A stretch of DNA of 64,000 bases from Collimonas sp. OK412 (lineage in GTDB: Bacteria > Pseudomonadota > Gammaproteobacteria > Burkholderiales > Burkholderiaceae_D). The notes under the pieces are model-generated. The model saw only the letters and a list, made by a program, of their open reading frames with translations, was not told where the DNA came from and made no database searches. Position 1 is the first letter of the stretch. Every line of letters starts with the position of its first letter. The translations under genes and the position numbers were made by a program. Positions 8,212 to 17,142 of the stretch are shown here, in pieces. Where the stretch lies: positions 62,001-126,000 of the forward strand of contig NZ_FOLC01000013.1 in NCBI RefSeq assembly GCF_900112135.1, written 5' to 3'.

Positions 8212-9906
8212 TTACGTCGGTTCTGCGTGCTCCACCATTAGCTGTACCTTGGTCACGCCGTTGTATTCATTGGCGTCCAGCCGGAACGCTACCTTGGCCT
8301 TGCTGCCCAGTTCATCGGTATGTCCGAACCAGATCGCGTCGTAGCGGGTGCCGTTGCGCTCCAGCAGCAGCTTCAGGTGTTTCTCTTTCAGGATGCGCTG
8401 GCTGACCACCCTGAATTCGTCGCAAAACAGCGGCGGTGCAAAACCTTGCCCCCACACCTGGCCGTCCATCAGTTCAATGAATTGGGTGGTGTAGTAGGCA
8501 TCTTCCAGCGGTCCGTCGGTTTCAATCACGCGCTCCAGCTGGCTTTGTCCCAGCCATTCGCGTCCGACTTTTTCAAAGGCTGCGGCGAAAGCGTCGAAGG
8601 CGTCGGCGCGGATGGTCAAGCCGGCTGCCATCGCGTGGCCGCCGAATTTCTGGATTAGGCTGGGGGCGTGCTTGGAAACCAGGTCCAGCGCGTCGCGCAA
8701 ATGGAAACCGGGAATCGAGCGGCCCGATCCTTTGATCAAGCCTTCGCCGCCCGGCGCGAAAGTAATGGTCGGGCGATAAAACTTGTCCTTCAGGCGCGAG
8801 GCGACAATGCCGATCACGCCCTGGTGCCATGAAGCGTCGAACACGCTGATGGTAGTGCTGTCCTGCGGCTTGAAATCGTCCAGCAGCGCCAGCGCGGTGT
8901 CCTGCATGCCGGCTTCGATATCGCGCCGTTCGCGGTTGATGGCGTCGAGCTGCTGGGCGATGGCCCAGGCGCGGCCTTCGTCGTCGGTGGTCAGGCATTC
9001 GATGCCGAGCGCCATATCGGCCAGGCGGCCGGCGGCGTTCAGGCGCGGGCCCAGCGCAAAACCGAGATCGAACGGCGTGGCGCGCCGCGCTTCGCGGCCG
9101 GCGGCGCGGAACAGGGCGGCGATGCCGGCATGCATGCGGCCGGCGCGCATGCGCTTGAGGCCTTGCGCCACCAGGATGCGGTTGTTGGCGTCGAGTTTGA
9201 CCACGTCGGCCACGGTGCCTAGCGCCACCAGGTCGAGCAGCACATCCAGCTTCGGCTGGCTCTGGGCGTCGAACACGCCGCGCCGGCGCAGTTCCGCGCG
9301 CAAGGCCAGCAAGACATAGAACATGACGCCGACCCCGGCCAGGTTCTTGCTGGGAAAACCGCATTCGGGCTGGTTCGGATTGACGATGACACGCGCCGCC
9401 GGTAGCGTATCCGCAGGCAAGTGATGGTCGGTCACCACGACTTCGATGCCGCGCCGGTTGGCTTCGGCCACGCCGTCGATGCTGGCGATGCCGTTGTCGA
9501 CCGTGACGATGATGTCGGGCGATTTTTCGCGCGCGGTCAGTTCGACGATTTCCGGCGTCAGGCCGTAGCCGTACTCAAACCGGTTCGGCACGATGAAGTC
9601 GATGTTGGCGCCCAGCAGGCGCAAGCCGCGCAAGCCGACGGCGCAGGCGGTGGCGCCGTCGCAATCGTAATCGGCGACGATCACCATTTTTTTCCTGGCG
9701 GCGATGGCGTCGGCCAGGAAGCTGGCGGCGGCGTCGATGTGCAGCAAGCCCGATGGCGGAATAAGGGCATTCAGTTCGCTTTCAAGCTCCTTGGCATCGA
9801 GCAGGCCGCGCGCTGTATACACGCGGGCCAGGACCGGATGGACACCGCTTTGGCGCAGGCGTTCGGAGTCGCGGAAAGAATAGGGGCGGGTAGTGATGCG
9901 TGTCAT
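8212..9906 (-). CDS. recJ: Single-stranded-DNA-specific 5'-3' exonuclease RecJ
   Basis: The 564-residue nuclease degrades single-stranded DNA 5' to 3' in recombination and mismatch repair. The DHH phosphoesterase motifs are clear: VADYDCDGATAC (about residue 78) and VTDHHLPAD (about 160). The DHHA1 domain follows, with the GGHAMAAGLTI motif (about 425), and then a C-terminal OB fold. Length is normal. The start ATG overlaps the stop of the upstream RpfE-like gene by 4 bases (ATGA), so translation of the two is coupled. Confidence 0.96.
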   Translation of the reverse strand: MTRITTRPYSFRDSERLRQSGVHPVLARVYTARGLLDAKELESELNALIPPSGLLHIDAAASFLADAIAARKKMVIVADYDCDGATACAVGLRGLRLLGANIDFIVPNRFEYGYGLTPEIVELTAREKSPDIIVTVDNGIASIDGVAEANRRGIEVVVTDHHLPADTLPAARVIVNPNQPECGFPSKNLAGVGVMFYVLLALRAELRRRGVFDAQSQPKLDVLLDLVALGTVADVVKLDANNRILVAQGLKRMRAGRMHAGIAALFRAAGREARRATPFDLGFALGPRLNAAGRLADMALGIECLTTDDEGRAWAIAQQLDAINRERRDIEAGMQDTALALLDDFKPQDSTTISVFDASWHQGVIGIVASRLKDKFYRPTITFAPGGEGLIKGSGRSIPGFHLRDALDLVSKHAPSLIQKFGGHAMAAGLTIRADAFDAFAAAFEKVGREWLGQSQLERVIETDGPLEDAYYTTQFIELMDGQVWGQGFAPPLFCDEFRVVSQRILKEKHLKLLLERNGTRYDAIWFGHTDELGSKAKVAFRLDANEYNGVTKVQLMVEHAEPT

Positions 9907-10982
9907 GGTGAATGCGATGGCAATAAGCCGGTAAGGGTTGGCTTCAGCCAGAATTTCTTGAGAGAGAGCCGGGTGGTGCTCAATTCAAGCGTGTGTCCGC
10001 TGTCCGTGACGACCAGGGACAGGCTGTCGAGCCGGCGTTGTTGCATGGCTTGCAGCAAAGGCGCGAAGCATGCGCTTTCCAGGGCTTGCAGCTGCTGCAG
10101 CCAGTCCGACCATTCGCCGGTCAAGGCCGGCTGGATCAGCTGGCTCAAAGTCAGCAGGCCGTGTTCGGGCCTGGTCGCGATTACCTCGCTCACGCCGACG
10201 CCGGCATGCGCCGTCTTGGCGTATTGGCCGAGGCCAGCGAAGCCGTCCGGCAGGTTGAATACTTCGCGCTGGCTGGGTGCCGACGGCTGCGCGACCGCGC
10301 CGCCCCATAGCCACAGGGAATTGACGGTTTGCCGTCCCTGCATTTCGCGGCCTTCGTTCAAGGGATGGGCAAACCACAACATCTGCACTTCATTCTGCAA
10401 TTTGCGCCAAGCCTGGTCGCCGCTGCCTTTCGGCATCCAGATATCGATGTTGTGGCCGCAAGTGGCGTCCGGCGTGGACGACAGCAAGCCTTGCCAGTCG
10501 TCGGCGCGCAGGAACCAGGTGCCGGCATCGCCGTAGACCAGCTCGCGGCCGGCTTCGCCGAACAGCGGCAGCGCAGCGTCGAACAGTTCGCGCGATTCCG
10601 CATCGCTCAAGCCGACCTGGCGGATGTCGGTTAGCACCAGGTGGTCGCGGGCGATATGGATATGGGCCGGATGCAGCATGAACCAGGCGCCTTCTGCAAC
10701 GCTTAGCCCCATGGCGCGCATGGCGGCGCAGGCGAGCGCAGGGCTGTTCTGGTGGTCGGCGGCGGTTGCCGCCGGGCCGAAGCCGGGCAAGGGGAATTGC
10801 GACGCCAGCCACATCTCATGCGGCAGGGCTCTTGCAAAATCGTCAAACAGCTGGCGCCGCGGAGCGGTCTTGGCGCGCGTCATCAGGGTGGCGAGGGCAG
10901 GCAATTTCAAATCGCGCAATAAATCGCGCGCCAGTTCCGGCGGCGGCAGGCCGAAGGGCAATAGGATATCTAAATGACTCAT
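9903..10982 (-). CDS. RpfE-like / phosphoglycerate-mutase-related protein upstream of recJ
   Basis: This 359-residue protein starts MSHLDILLPFGLPPPELARDLL. A longer frame runs upstream to 11237, but the 85 extra residues look non-coding and overlap the divergent promoter. The family is usually called RpfE-type regulatory protein or cofactor-independent phosphoglycerate mutase-related. Its pairing with recJ is conserved in beta- and gammaproteobacteria. A HIDIWMPKGSGDQAW-type segment and a C-terminal VVTDSGHTLELS are visible; I see no full set of phosphoglycerate mutase metal ligands. The biochemical role is unknown. ATGA overlap with recJ suggests a shared function or dosage. Confidence 0.65.
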   Translation of the reverse strand: MSHLDILLPFGLPPPELARDLLRDLKLPALATLMTRAKTAPRRQLFDDFARALPHEMWLASQFPLPGFGPAATAADHQNSPALACAAMRAMGLSVAEGAWFMLHPAHIHIARDHLVLTDIRQVGLSDAESRELFDAALPLFGEAGRELVYGDAGTWFLRADDWQGLLSSTPDATCGHNIDIWMPKGSGDQAWRKLQNEVQMLWFAHPLNEGREMQGRQTVNSLWLWGGAVAQPSAPSQREVFNLPDGFAGLGQYAKTAHAGVGVSEVIATRPEHGLLTLSQLIQPALTGEWSDWLQQLQALESACFAPLLQAMQQRRLDSLSLVVTDSGHTLELSTTRLSLKKFWLKPTLTGLLPSHSP

Positions 10983-11109
10983 GGCGCGATTGTAGGGCAT
11001 CCCGGGGTCTTGAGTCGATTTGCCTTCACCTGTGCGGATTCCGCGCTTGGCATAGAATGGCTGGATTGCAGCAAATCCCGACCAGCCTGCCGATGCAAAA
11101 CCAGACGCC

Positions 11110-11619
11110 ATGAATACACAAAAACTGCTGACCACCCTGTTTGAATACAAAGCCTGGGCCAACGACACCCTGTTTTCGGCGCTGGCCGCGTTGCCGCCGG
11201 AATCCCACGAGCGGGAAAAACACGACGCCGCGCGCATCTTGAACCATGTCTACGTCGTGGACCGGATTTTCGAAGCAAACCTGGAGCGCAAGCCGCACGA
11301 TTACAAGGCGCTCAATACCACCGCGACGCCGGAACTCGCCGACCTGCGCGCAGCGGTCCGCGAAACCGACCGCTGGCTGCTGTCGTATGCCGATACGGTA
11401 TCGGAAGCCGAGCTTGCAGAGGTGGTCGAGTTCACCTTCGTCGATGGTTCGGCCGGCCGCATGTCCCGCGGCGAGATGCTGGCCCATGTGGTCACGCACG
11501 GCAACTACCATCGCGGCGCCGTCGGCCGTATCCTGTCGCAGATCGGCGTGCCGCCGCAACGGGATACGCTCACCGTCTTCCTGCACCGGCCGGAACACCT
11601 TCGGGCAGATCCGATCTAA
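11110..11619 (+). CDS. DinB-family protein
   Basis: A 169-residue four-helix-bundle protein of the DinB/YfiT type. The likely metal-binding histidines fall at the family positions: one in the segment AARILNHVYVVDRIFEANL, and two in MLAHVVTHGNYHRGAVGRIL. These proteins often use bacillithiol or other thiols as transferases or are stress-induced, but the substrate here is unknown. The gene reads divergently from the RpfE-like/recJ pair across a 127-bp spacer that must contain both promoters. Confidence 0.88.
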   Translation: MNTQKLLTTLFEYKAWANDTLFSALAALPPESHEREKHDAARILNHVYVVDRIFEANLERKPHDYKALNTTATPELADLRAAVRETDRWLLSYADTVSEAELAEVVEFTFVDGSAGRMSRGEMLAHVVTHGNYHRGAVGRILSQIGVPPQRDTLTVFLHRPEHLRADPI

Positions 11620-11670
11620 AGGAGCCGGCATCTGCGTTGCCGATAGCGCTTCCCTGTCCGTAGCTTTGTC

Positions 11671-13596
11671 CTAGTCGAGTTTTTTCTTTTCCTTGGTCAA
11701 ATCGCCGGCAGACAGCGGCAGGTAACCGCCTGCCGCGCCGGCCAGCAGGCTTTGCCCTGCCGGCGACAATATCATCTTCAGGTAATCCGCCAGCTGTCCG
11801 TCGAGGGCCTTGCCGGGCGGCCGGTTCAAATACAGCTGCAGGTACACGGAGAGCGGATATTTTCCCGCCGCCACGTTTTCAGGAGAAGGCATGACCGCGA
11901 CGGCGCCATCGGCCGGCGACAGCGGCAAGATGCGCAGCGACGCGGGGATCGGAGCGTCGCTGGTCGGCGCGAGCAAGGCAATCCCGTAAGGATCGTCGGC
12001 GACTGCCGCCAAGACGGCTTGCGCGGTGTCCAGCGCTTCGTAGTGCGCAGCGAAGGGATATTTTCCCAGGTGTGCGGTACGCAAGACGGTAGCGCTGCCG
12101 CCATCGTCGCGCAGCCCGTACAAGTGGATGCGGCGTTGCTGCCAGCCGTCCTTCAGTCCCAGCTGCGACCAGAAATTCAGATTGCCCGCTGCCGAACCCG
12201 CGGTAAACACCTGGGCCAGCTGCTGCATGCTCAGGCTGGGCAGGGAATTGCGCCGGTTGACGTAGACGGCGGGTGCTGCTTGCCCGGAACCGGCGTAGCC
12301 GATACGGACCAGGAACGGCGCATAACCCCACGCTTGCCGGAACGCAGCGAGTTCGGCGGCGCTTGCTTCATGCGTGACGATGACCATGGAAGCGGCGCCG
12401 GCTGTCAGTGCCGGCAAGCCGGTCGACGAGCCCTTGAGCGCCATGCCGATGCTAGCTTGCGACTGGGTGCGGGCAAACATGGCGTTGAAGCGCTTGAACA
12501 GATCGGTTGCGTCATCCGCGCCGGCCAGCAGCAGCCCAGGTGCAGCCGGGCCCGACACGCTGATGCCGTCGCTTCCCGCCAGTTCGATTTTTTGCAATTC
12601 AGCGCGGACTTCCGCCGCCGACAGCGGAATATAGCCGCCGGCCTGGCTGGCGATGATTTCCTGGCCCTGGCGCGACAGCACCAGGCGCAGGTACTCCTTG
12701 GCGACCGGGTCAAGCGCTTGTCCCGGTTCGCGCCGCAAATAGAAATACACGTAACGGCCGTAAGGGTAGGCACCGGCAGCCACCTCCTGGCGGCTGCCGC
12801 GTGTCTCGCTGCGGCCATCGCCGGATACGATGGCGAGTTGCCTGAGCGCCGCGTTTTCGTGGCCGATGGCGGCAAACGCGATGCCGGCCGGATCCTGTTC
12901 CAGCCGTTTCAGGATGGTTTCGGTGCTGCCCCATTGTTCGTACGCCGGCGTGAAGGTCCGTCCTTGCAGCGGCCCGGACTGCATGTAGGTGCCCATGCCG
13001 GTATATTCAGGCGTGCCGAAAGGATGGATGGCGCGTTCTTTCCAGGCGCCGCCGGCGCCCAGCTGGCCCCAGTGGGAGAGGTCGCCGTCCGGGTTGCCGT
13101 TGGTGAAGATGCGCGCCACCTGGCTTGCGCTCAGGCGTTCGATCGGATTGGCGCGGTTGACGTAGATGCCGATCGAATACGACATTTCCTGCTGCGCATC
13201 GTCGGAAGTATGGGCGATGCGGATTTCCAGCGGCGCCGCGCCGACCGCTTTTTCATAGGCTTCCAGCTCCGCCGCATTGGCGCTGCGTCCCATCGGGCCG
13301 TACAGCATCCGTCCGTAAGTCAGCAGCGGCATGGTGGCGGTAGTGCCCTTGACATGGCCGGAAAAGCGCACGCCAGGATGGCTGCCGGCGAACAGGGCAT
13401 TGAAACGGTCGATCACGAATTGCGCGTGCTCGGCGCCGCCGATGCGGATCGCGCCTTGCTCATCGAGATAGCTGGCGTGGGGCGGCAAGCTCACGCTCTG
13501 CGCTTGATACTCTGGCATTTCCTGGTCCGGCGCCGGCGCTGCATGCGCAGCCCCGGCGAGGAGCGGCAGCGCGCAAGCCAGCAATGCTTTCCTCAT
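11671..13596 (-). CDS. Secreted protein with two tandem PstS-like (phosphate-binding type) domains
   Basis: The 641-residue protein has a signal peptide (MRKALLACALPLLAGAAHA) and two homologous PBP/PstS-like domains (about 45-335 and 345-640). The internal duplication is plain: VYVNRANPIERLSASQVARI repeats as VYVNRRNSLPSLSMQQLAQV, and AGGYIPLSAAEV repeats as AGGYLPLSAGDL at the two domain ends. Typical PstS proteins have one domain of about 320 residues. It follows the TonB receptor gene by about 11 bp on the same strand. The start at 13596 is preferred over 13605 because GAGG lies 9 bases upstream. No pstCAB genes are near, so ordinary phosphate ABC transport is doubtful. Confidence 0.8.
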   Translation of the reverse strand: MRKALLACALPLLAGAAHAAPAPDQEMPEYQAQSVSLPPHASYLDEQGAIRIGGAEHAQFVIDRFNALFAGSHPGVRFSGHVKGTTATMPLLTYGRMLYGPMGRSANAAELEAYEKAVGAAPLEIRIAHTSDDAQQEMSYSIGIYVNRANPIERLSASQVARIFTNGNPDGDLSHWGQLGAGGAWKERAIHPFGTPEYTGMGTYMQSGPLQGRTFTPAYEQWGSTETILKRLEQDPAGIAFAAIGHENAALRQLAIVSGDGRSETRGSRQEVAAGAYPYGRYVYFYLRREPGQALDPVAKEYLRLVLSRQGQEIIASQAGGYIPLSAAEVRAELQKIELAGSDGISVSGPAAPGLLLAGADDATDLFKRFNAMFARTQSQASIGMALKGSSTGLPALTAGAASMVIVTHEASAAELAAFRQAWGYAPFLVRIGYAGSGQAAPAVYVNRRNSLPSLSMQQLAQVFTAGSAAGNLNFWSQLGLKDGWQQRRIHLYGLRDDGGSATVLRTAHLGKYPFAAHYEALDTAQAVLAAVADDPYGIALLAPTSDAPIPASLRILPLSPADGAVAVMPSPENVAAGKYPLSVYLQLYLNRPPGKALDGQLADYLKMILSPAGQSLLAGAAGGYLPLSAGDLTKEKKKLD

Positions 13597-13607
13597 CCCG
13601 GCCATCC

Positions 13608-15761
13608 TCAGAAATTCAGCTTGGCGTTGAGCGTAAACTCGCGGCCGGCGCCGATATTGACGAACGGCGTGCCGGTGCAGCAGCTGGCAGTGTAATAAGT
13701 CGAATCGAAGATGTTCTTGATGTTGAACTGCCAGTCCACCGACTGGCCGCCGACCACCGTATTCCAGGATACGAACGCATCCATCACGCGGCCGTAGGGC
13801 AGGTGGTAGACCTTGCCGGTGCCGTCGCCCACCGGCAGGCTGCTGAACACGCGGGCGCCGGCGCCGGCCCTGACGCGGCCTTCGACCGGGCCGAGGCGCG
13901 AGACGCCGAAATCGCGCGTCAGGTACAGCGACGCCGAATGCTTTGGCGTATTCGGCAGGGGATTGCCGGCCAGCTTGGGATCGTCAGCGTAGCGCGCTTC
14001 GGTGTAGGCGTAGCTGCCGACCAGGCTCAGGTCCTGGCTGATGCGGCCGCTGGCGTCGAACTCCAGGCCGCGCGACCTGGCTTTGCCGGCGTTGCGGGTG
14101 TAGTTGACGCCGCCGATGGTTTCCGTGGTCTGGATGTTGCGCTTCTGGATATCGAACACGGCTACCGTGGCAGTCAGGTTGTCGGTTTCCAGTTTCGAGC
14201 CGATCTCGTAGCCCTTGGCCAGTTCCGGCGGCAACTCGCCGATCGGCGTTGCAATCGAAGTATTCGGCTTGAATGATTCGCTGTAGCTGGCGTACATCGA
14301 CCAGTCCGGCGCCAGCTTGTAGACCACGCCGGCGCGCGGCGTGGCGCGTCCGGCGGCGACCTTGCTGCCGACGATGAAAGGACGGCCCTTGCCGGTCAGT
14401 TCATTGAAATATTCGTAGCGTGCGCCGGCCAGCAGGATCCAGCGTTCATCCAGGTGCATCGAATCCTGCACGAACACGCCGCGCGAGATCAGCTTGTCGG
14501 TCTGGTCGCTGTCGGCCGGGCTGATCTTGCTGCCGGCAGGCGTCAGCTGGCCGTAGACCGGATTGTAGATGTTGAACTGGGTATTGCTCGGGCCGCGGTA
14601 GAGGTCGCCCAGCACCCGGTAGTTGCGCATGTAGTCGACGCCGCCGACGATGTCGTGGCGCACCTCGCCCCAGTTGAATTTCCCTTCCAGGTTCAAGGTC
14701 AGCGTATGCGCCGACTGCACGCCGTTCTGGGTGGAGTCGACGCGCCGCGTGGCGATGCCGGTGGCGTAGTTGACCGACAGCACGCGCGCCTGCCAGTCGT
14801 TGTAGTAGCTGCGGCTGAAGCCGTAGCCGCCATGCAGGGTCCAGTCGGCGTTGAGCTTGTGGTCGAAGCGCAGGTTGACGGCGTCGGAACGGCCGGCCGA
14901 CACGTTGTAGGCTTCGTCGAAGCGGCGCTCCTTGGGCACGGCCACCGGGTTGCCGGTGCGCGTATCGATGACGGTGCCGCGGTCGATAGGCACCGAATAG
15001 TTCATGTGTTCGTAGGCGAACGACAGCGTCGTATCGCGGCCATACCAGGCCAGCGACGGCGCCACCACCGATTGCGTGGTTTCGCCGAAGTTGCGCCAGT
15101 AGTTGCTGCGCTCATGGTCGGCGATCAGCCGGTACGCCAGCCCCGAATCGCCGATCGGCCCGGTCAGGTCGACCTGTTCGCTGACGCCGCCGTAGCTGGT
15201 GGCGCCGAGCGTGACCGAGCGCTGGCTTTCCAGCAGCGGTTTCTTGCTGACGACGTTGATGACGCCGCCCGGGTCCATGCTGCCGTAGAGCATCGACGAA
15301 GGACCTTTCAGCACTTCGATACGTTCCGTGGTCGGCGTGAAATTGCGCGGCTGGACCGACAGCATGCCGTCGCGCAGCATGGAGTTGTCGCGGTTGTCGC
15401 CGAAGCCGCGCTTGATGATTGCATCCAGCGTGCCGCCCAGCGTATTGCCCATGTGGACGCCGGACACCGTATCCAGCGATTCCGCCAGGCTGCTCGGCTG
15501 GCGGTCTTGCAGGAACTGGGAAGTGACGACGCTGACTGCCTGCGGCACGTCGATCAGGGCAGCATCGCTGCGGCTGCCGACCGAGGCGCGTTTTGCCTGG
15601 TAGCCTTTTTCCGCCGTGTCTTCCCGGCTGGCTTTGACGGACACGGTGGGCAGCGTGTTTTCACTGGCTGCCGCACTGGTGTTTGCTTGTGCTTGCGCAT
15701 CGGCTGCAATGGCGCCGTGCGCCAGCATGGCGGTGCATATTCCTGCTAATTGCTTTCTCAA
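13608..15761 (-). CDS. TonB-dependent siderophore receptor
   Basis: The 717-residue outer-membrane receptor has a signal peptide (about 1-24) and a plug domain with IDVPQAVSVVTSQFLQD and IEVLKGPSSMLYGSMDPGG (about 70-170). A C-terminal beta barrel ends in the aromatic NAKLNF. This layout is that of the FhuA/FpvA/FoxA ferric-siderophore receptor family. There is no extra N-terminal signalling domain, so it is not of the FecA/FpvA transducing type. A Fur-like box lies about 50 bp upstream. The siderophore cannot be predicted. A CC pair near the C-terminus (ASCCTG) is a feature seen in many receptors of this family. Confidence 0.93.
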   Translation of the reverse strand: MRKQLAGICTAMLAHGAIAADAQAQANTSAAASENTLPTVSVKASREDTAEKGYQAKRASVGSRSDAALIDVPQAVSVVTSQFLQDRQPSSLAESLDTVSGVHMGNTLGGTLDAIIKRGFGDNRDNSMLRDGMLSVQPRNFTPTTERIEVLKGPSSMLYGSMDPGGVINVVSKKPLLESQRSVTLGATSYGGVSEQVDLTGPIGDSGLAYRLIADHERSNYWRNFGETTQSVVAPSLAWYGRDTTLSFAYEHMNYSVPIDRGTVIDTRTGNPVAVPKERRFDEAYNVSAGRSDAVNLRFDHKLNADWTLHGGYGFSRSYYNDWQARVLSVNYATGIATRRVDSTQNGVQSAHTLTLNLEGKFNWGEVRHDIVGGVDYMRNYRVLGDLYRGPSNTQFNIYNPVYGQLTPAGSKISPADSDQTDKLISRGVFVQDSMHLDERWILLAGARYEYFNELTGKGRPFIVGSKVAAGRATPRAGVVYKLAPDWSMYASYSESFKPNTSIATPIGELPPELAKGYEIGSKLETDNLTATVAVFDIQKRNIQTTETIGGVNYTRNAGKARSRGLEFDASGRISQDLSLVGSYAYTEARYADDPKLAGNPLPNTPKHSASLYLTRDFGVSRLGPVEGRVRAGAGARVFSSLPVGDGTGKVYHLPYGRVMDAFVSWNTVVGGQSVDWQFNIKNIFDSTYYTASCCTGTPFVNIGAGREFTLNAKLNF

Positions 15762-15812
15762 AACTTTATCCTCGCCTGGCTATTTATTTTTAGTAATAGG
15801 CGTCATTATATA

Positions 15813-15831
15813 CAAATGAGAATCATTCGTA
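15813..15831 (-). promoter_or_regulatory. Fur box upstream of the TonB receptor
   Basis: The 19-mer CAAATGAGAATCATTCGTA keeps the inverted hexamer pattern of the Fur consensus, with AATGAGAATCATT as the centre. It lies 52-70 bp upstream of the receptor ATG, a normal position for iron repression. Confidence 0.75.
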
Positions 15832-16003
15832 ATTAAGTGAGGCAGGATTTTTTCAAAATACAACGCAATTTGCCAAAATATCAAATCGGCCGCTCTCAGC
15901 GAGACGCAAGAGAGCTCTGTAGAATTGCTGGATGCAAGTCCCGCCGGTAAAACAGAATTCTCAAAGACACCACCAGACCATCGTCAAAAGGAATATTCCA
16001 GTC

Positions 16004-17047
16004 ATGAGTTATCACGCATCAAGCAAGCGCTACGACGAAATGCAGTACCGTTTCTGCGGCCGCAGCGGCCTCAAGCTGCCATTGTTGTCCATGGGGCTTT
16101 GGCACAATTTCGGCGACACTACCTCGCTGGCGCGCCAGCGGGAAATGGTGCACACCGCGTTCGACCTCGGCATCACCCATTTCGACCTGGCCAATAACTA
16201 CGGGCCGCCGTACGGCAGCGCCGAAACCAATTTCGGCCGCATCCTGAAGGAGGACCTGCGGCCTTACCGCGACGAGCTGATCATCTCGACCAAGGCCGGC
16301 TGGGACATGTGGCCGGGGCCGTACGGCCAGGGCGGCGGTTCGCGCAAGTACGTGCTGGCCAGCCTCGATCAGAGCCTGCAGCGCATGGGCCTGGACTACG
16401 TCGATATCTTTTATTCGCACCGCTTCGATCCGGAAACGCCGCTGGAAGAAACCATGAGCGCGCTGGCGACGGCGGTGCAGCAGGGCAAGGCGCTGTATGT
16501 CGGCGTCTCGTCCTATTCGCCGGCCAAGACCGCGGAAGCCGCCAAGCTGCTGCGCGACTGGAAAGTGCCTTGCCTGATCCACCAGCCGTCCTACAACATG
16601 TTCAACCGCTGGATTGAAGACGGCTTGCTCGATACCCTGGAACAGGAAGGCATGGGCTGCATTACCTTTACCGCCTTGGCGCAGGGACTGCTGAGCGACA
16701 AATACCTGAACGGCGTGCCGCAGGATTCGCGCATCAATCGCGAGGGCGGCGGTTCGCTGCAGCAGGCTCACCTGAGCCCGGAAAACCTGGCGCGGGTGCG
16801 GGCGCTCAACGAGATCGCCAAGGCCCGTGGCCAGAGCCTGGCGCAGATGGCGCTGGCCTGGGTATTGCGCGATCCGCGCGTGACCACCACCTTGATCGGC
16901 GCCAGCAGCCCGGGCCAGATCCGGGAAAATGTGGCTGCCTTGCAGCGCCTGGATTTTACGAAAGAAGAACTGGCGGCCATCGACGAGCAGGCCAAGGAGG
17001 GCGGCATCAACCTGTGGGAGCGTTCGATAAAAGAGCTGGCGCCATAA
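16004..17047 (+). CDS. gpr: Aldo/keto reductase, L-glyceraldehyde-3-phosphate reductase type
   Basis: The 347-residue protein resembles E. coli YghZ/Gpr from its first residues (YDEMQYRFCGRSGLKLP, then LWHNFG). These enzymes use NADPH to reduce L-glyceraldehyde 3-phosphate and methylglyoxal. The AKR tetrad is present: Asp and Tyr in FDLANNYGPPYG, Lys in ISTKAG, His in FYSHRFD. The NADP-binding end shows LIGASSPGQIRENV. An in-frame frame extends to 15932, but the family start and spacing favour ATG 16004. It is a single gene with its own terminator. Whether it serves the adjacent betaine genes is unknown. Confidence 0.9.
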   Translation: MSYHASSKRYDEMQYRFCGRSGLKLPLLSMGLWHNFGDTTSLARQREMVHTAFDLGITHFDLANNYGPPYGSAETNFGRILKEDLRPYRDELIISTKAGWDMWPGPYGQGGGSRKYVLASLDQSLQRMGLDYVDIFYSHRFDPETPLEETMSALATAVQQGKALYVGVSSYSPAKTAEAAKLLRDWKVPCLIHQPSYNMFNRWIEDGLLDTLEQEGMGCITFTALAQGLLSDKYLNGVPQDSRINREGGGSLQQAHLSPENLARVRALNEIAKARGQSLAQMALAWVLRDPRVTTTLIGASSPGQIRENVAALQRLDFTKEELAAIDEQAKEGGINLWERSIKELAP

Positions 17048-17090
17048 GCCATAAGGTTACACGATGGAGAACTGCTGTTTTGCAGATATA

Positions 17091-17119
17091 AAAACGGGCG
17101 CCAGAGGCGCCCGTTTTTT
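17091..17119. terminator. Bidirectional rho-independent terminator
   Basis: AAAACGGGCGCC-AGA-GGCGCCCGTTTTTT forms a 12-bp G+C-rich stem with A and T tails, between the convergent gpr and GlxA-type regulator genes. Confidence 0.9.
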
Positions 17120-17142
17120 CTTCTCTCCCTGATGCTTCGCCG

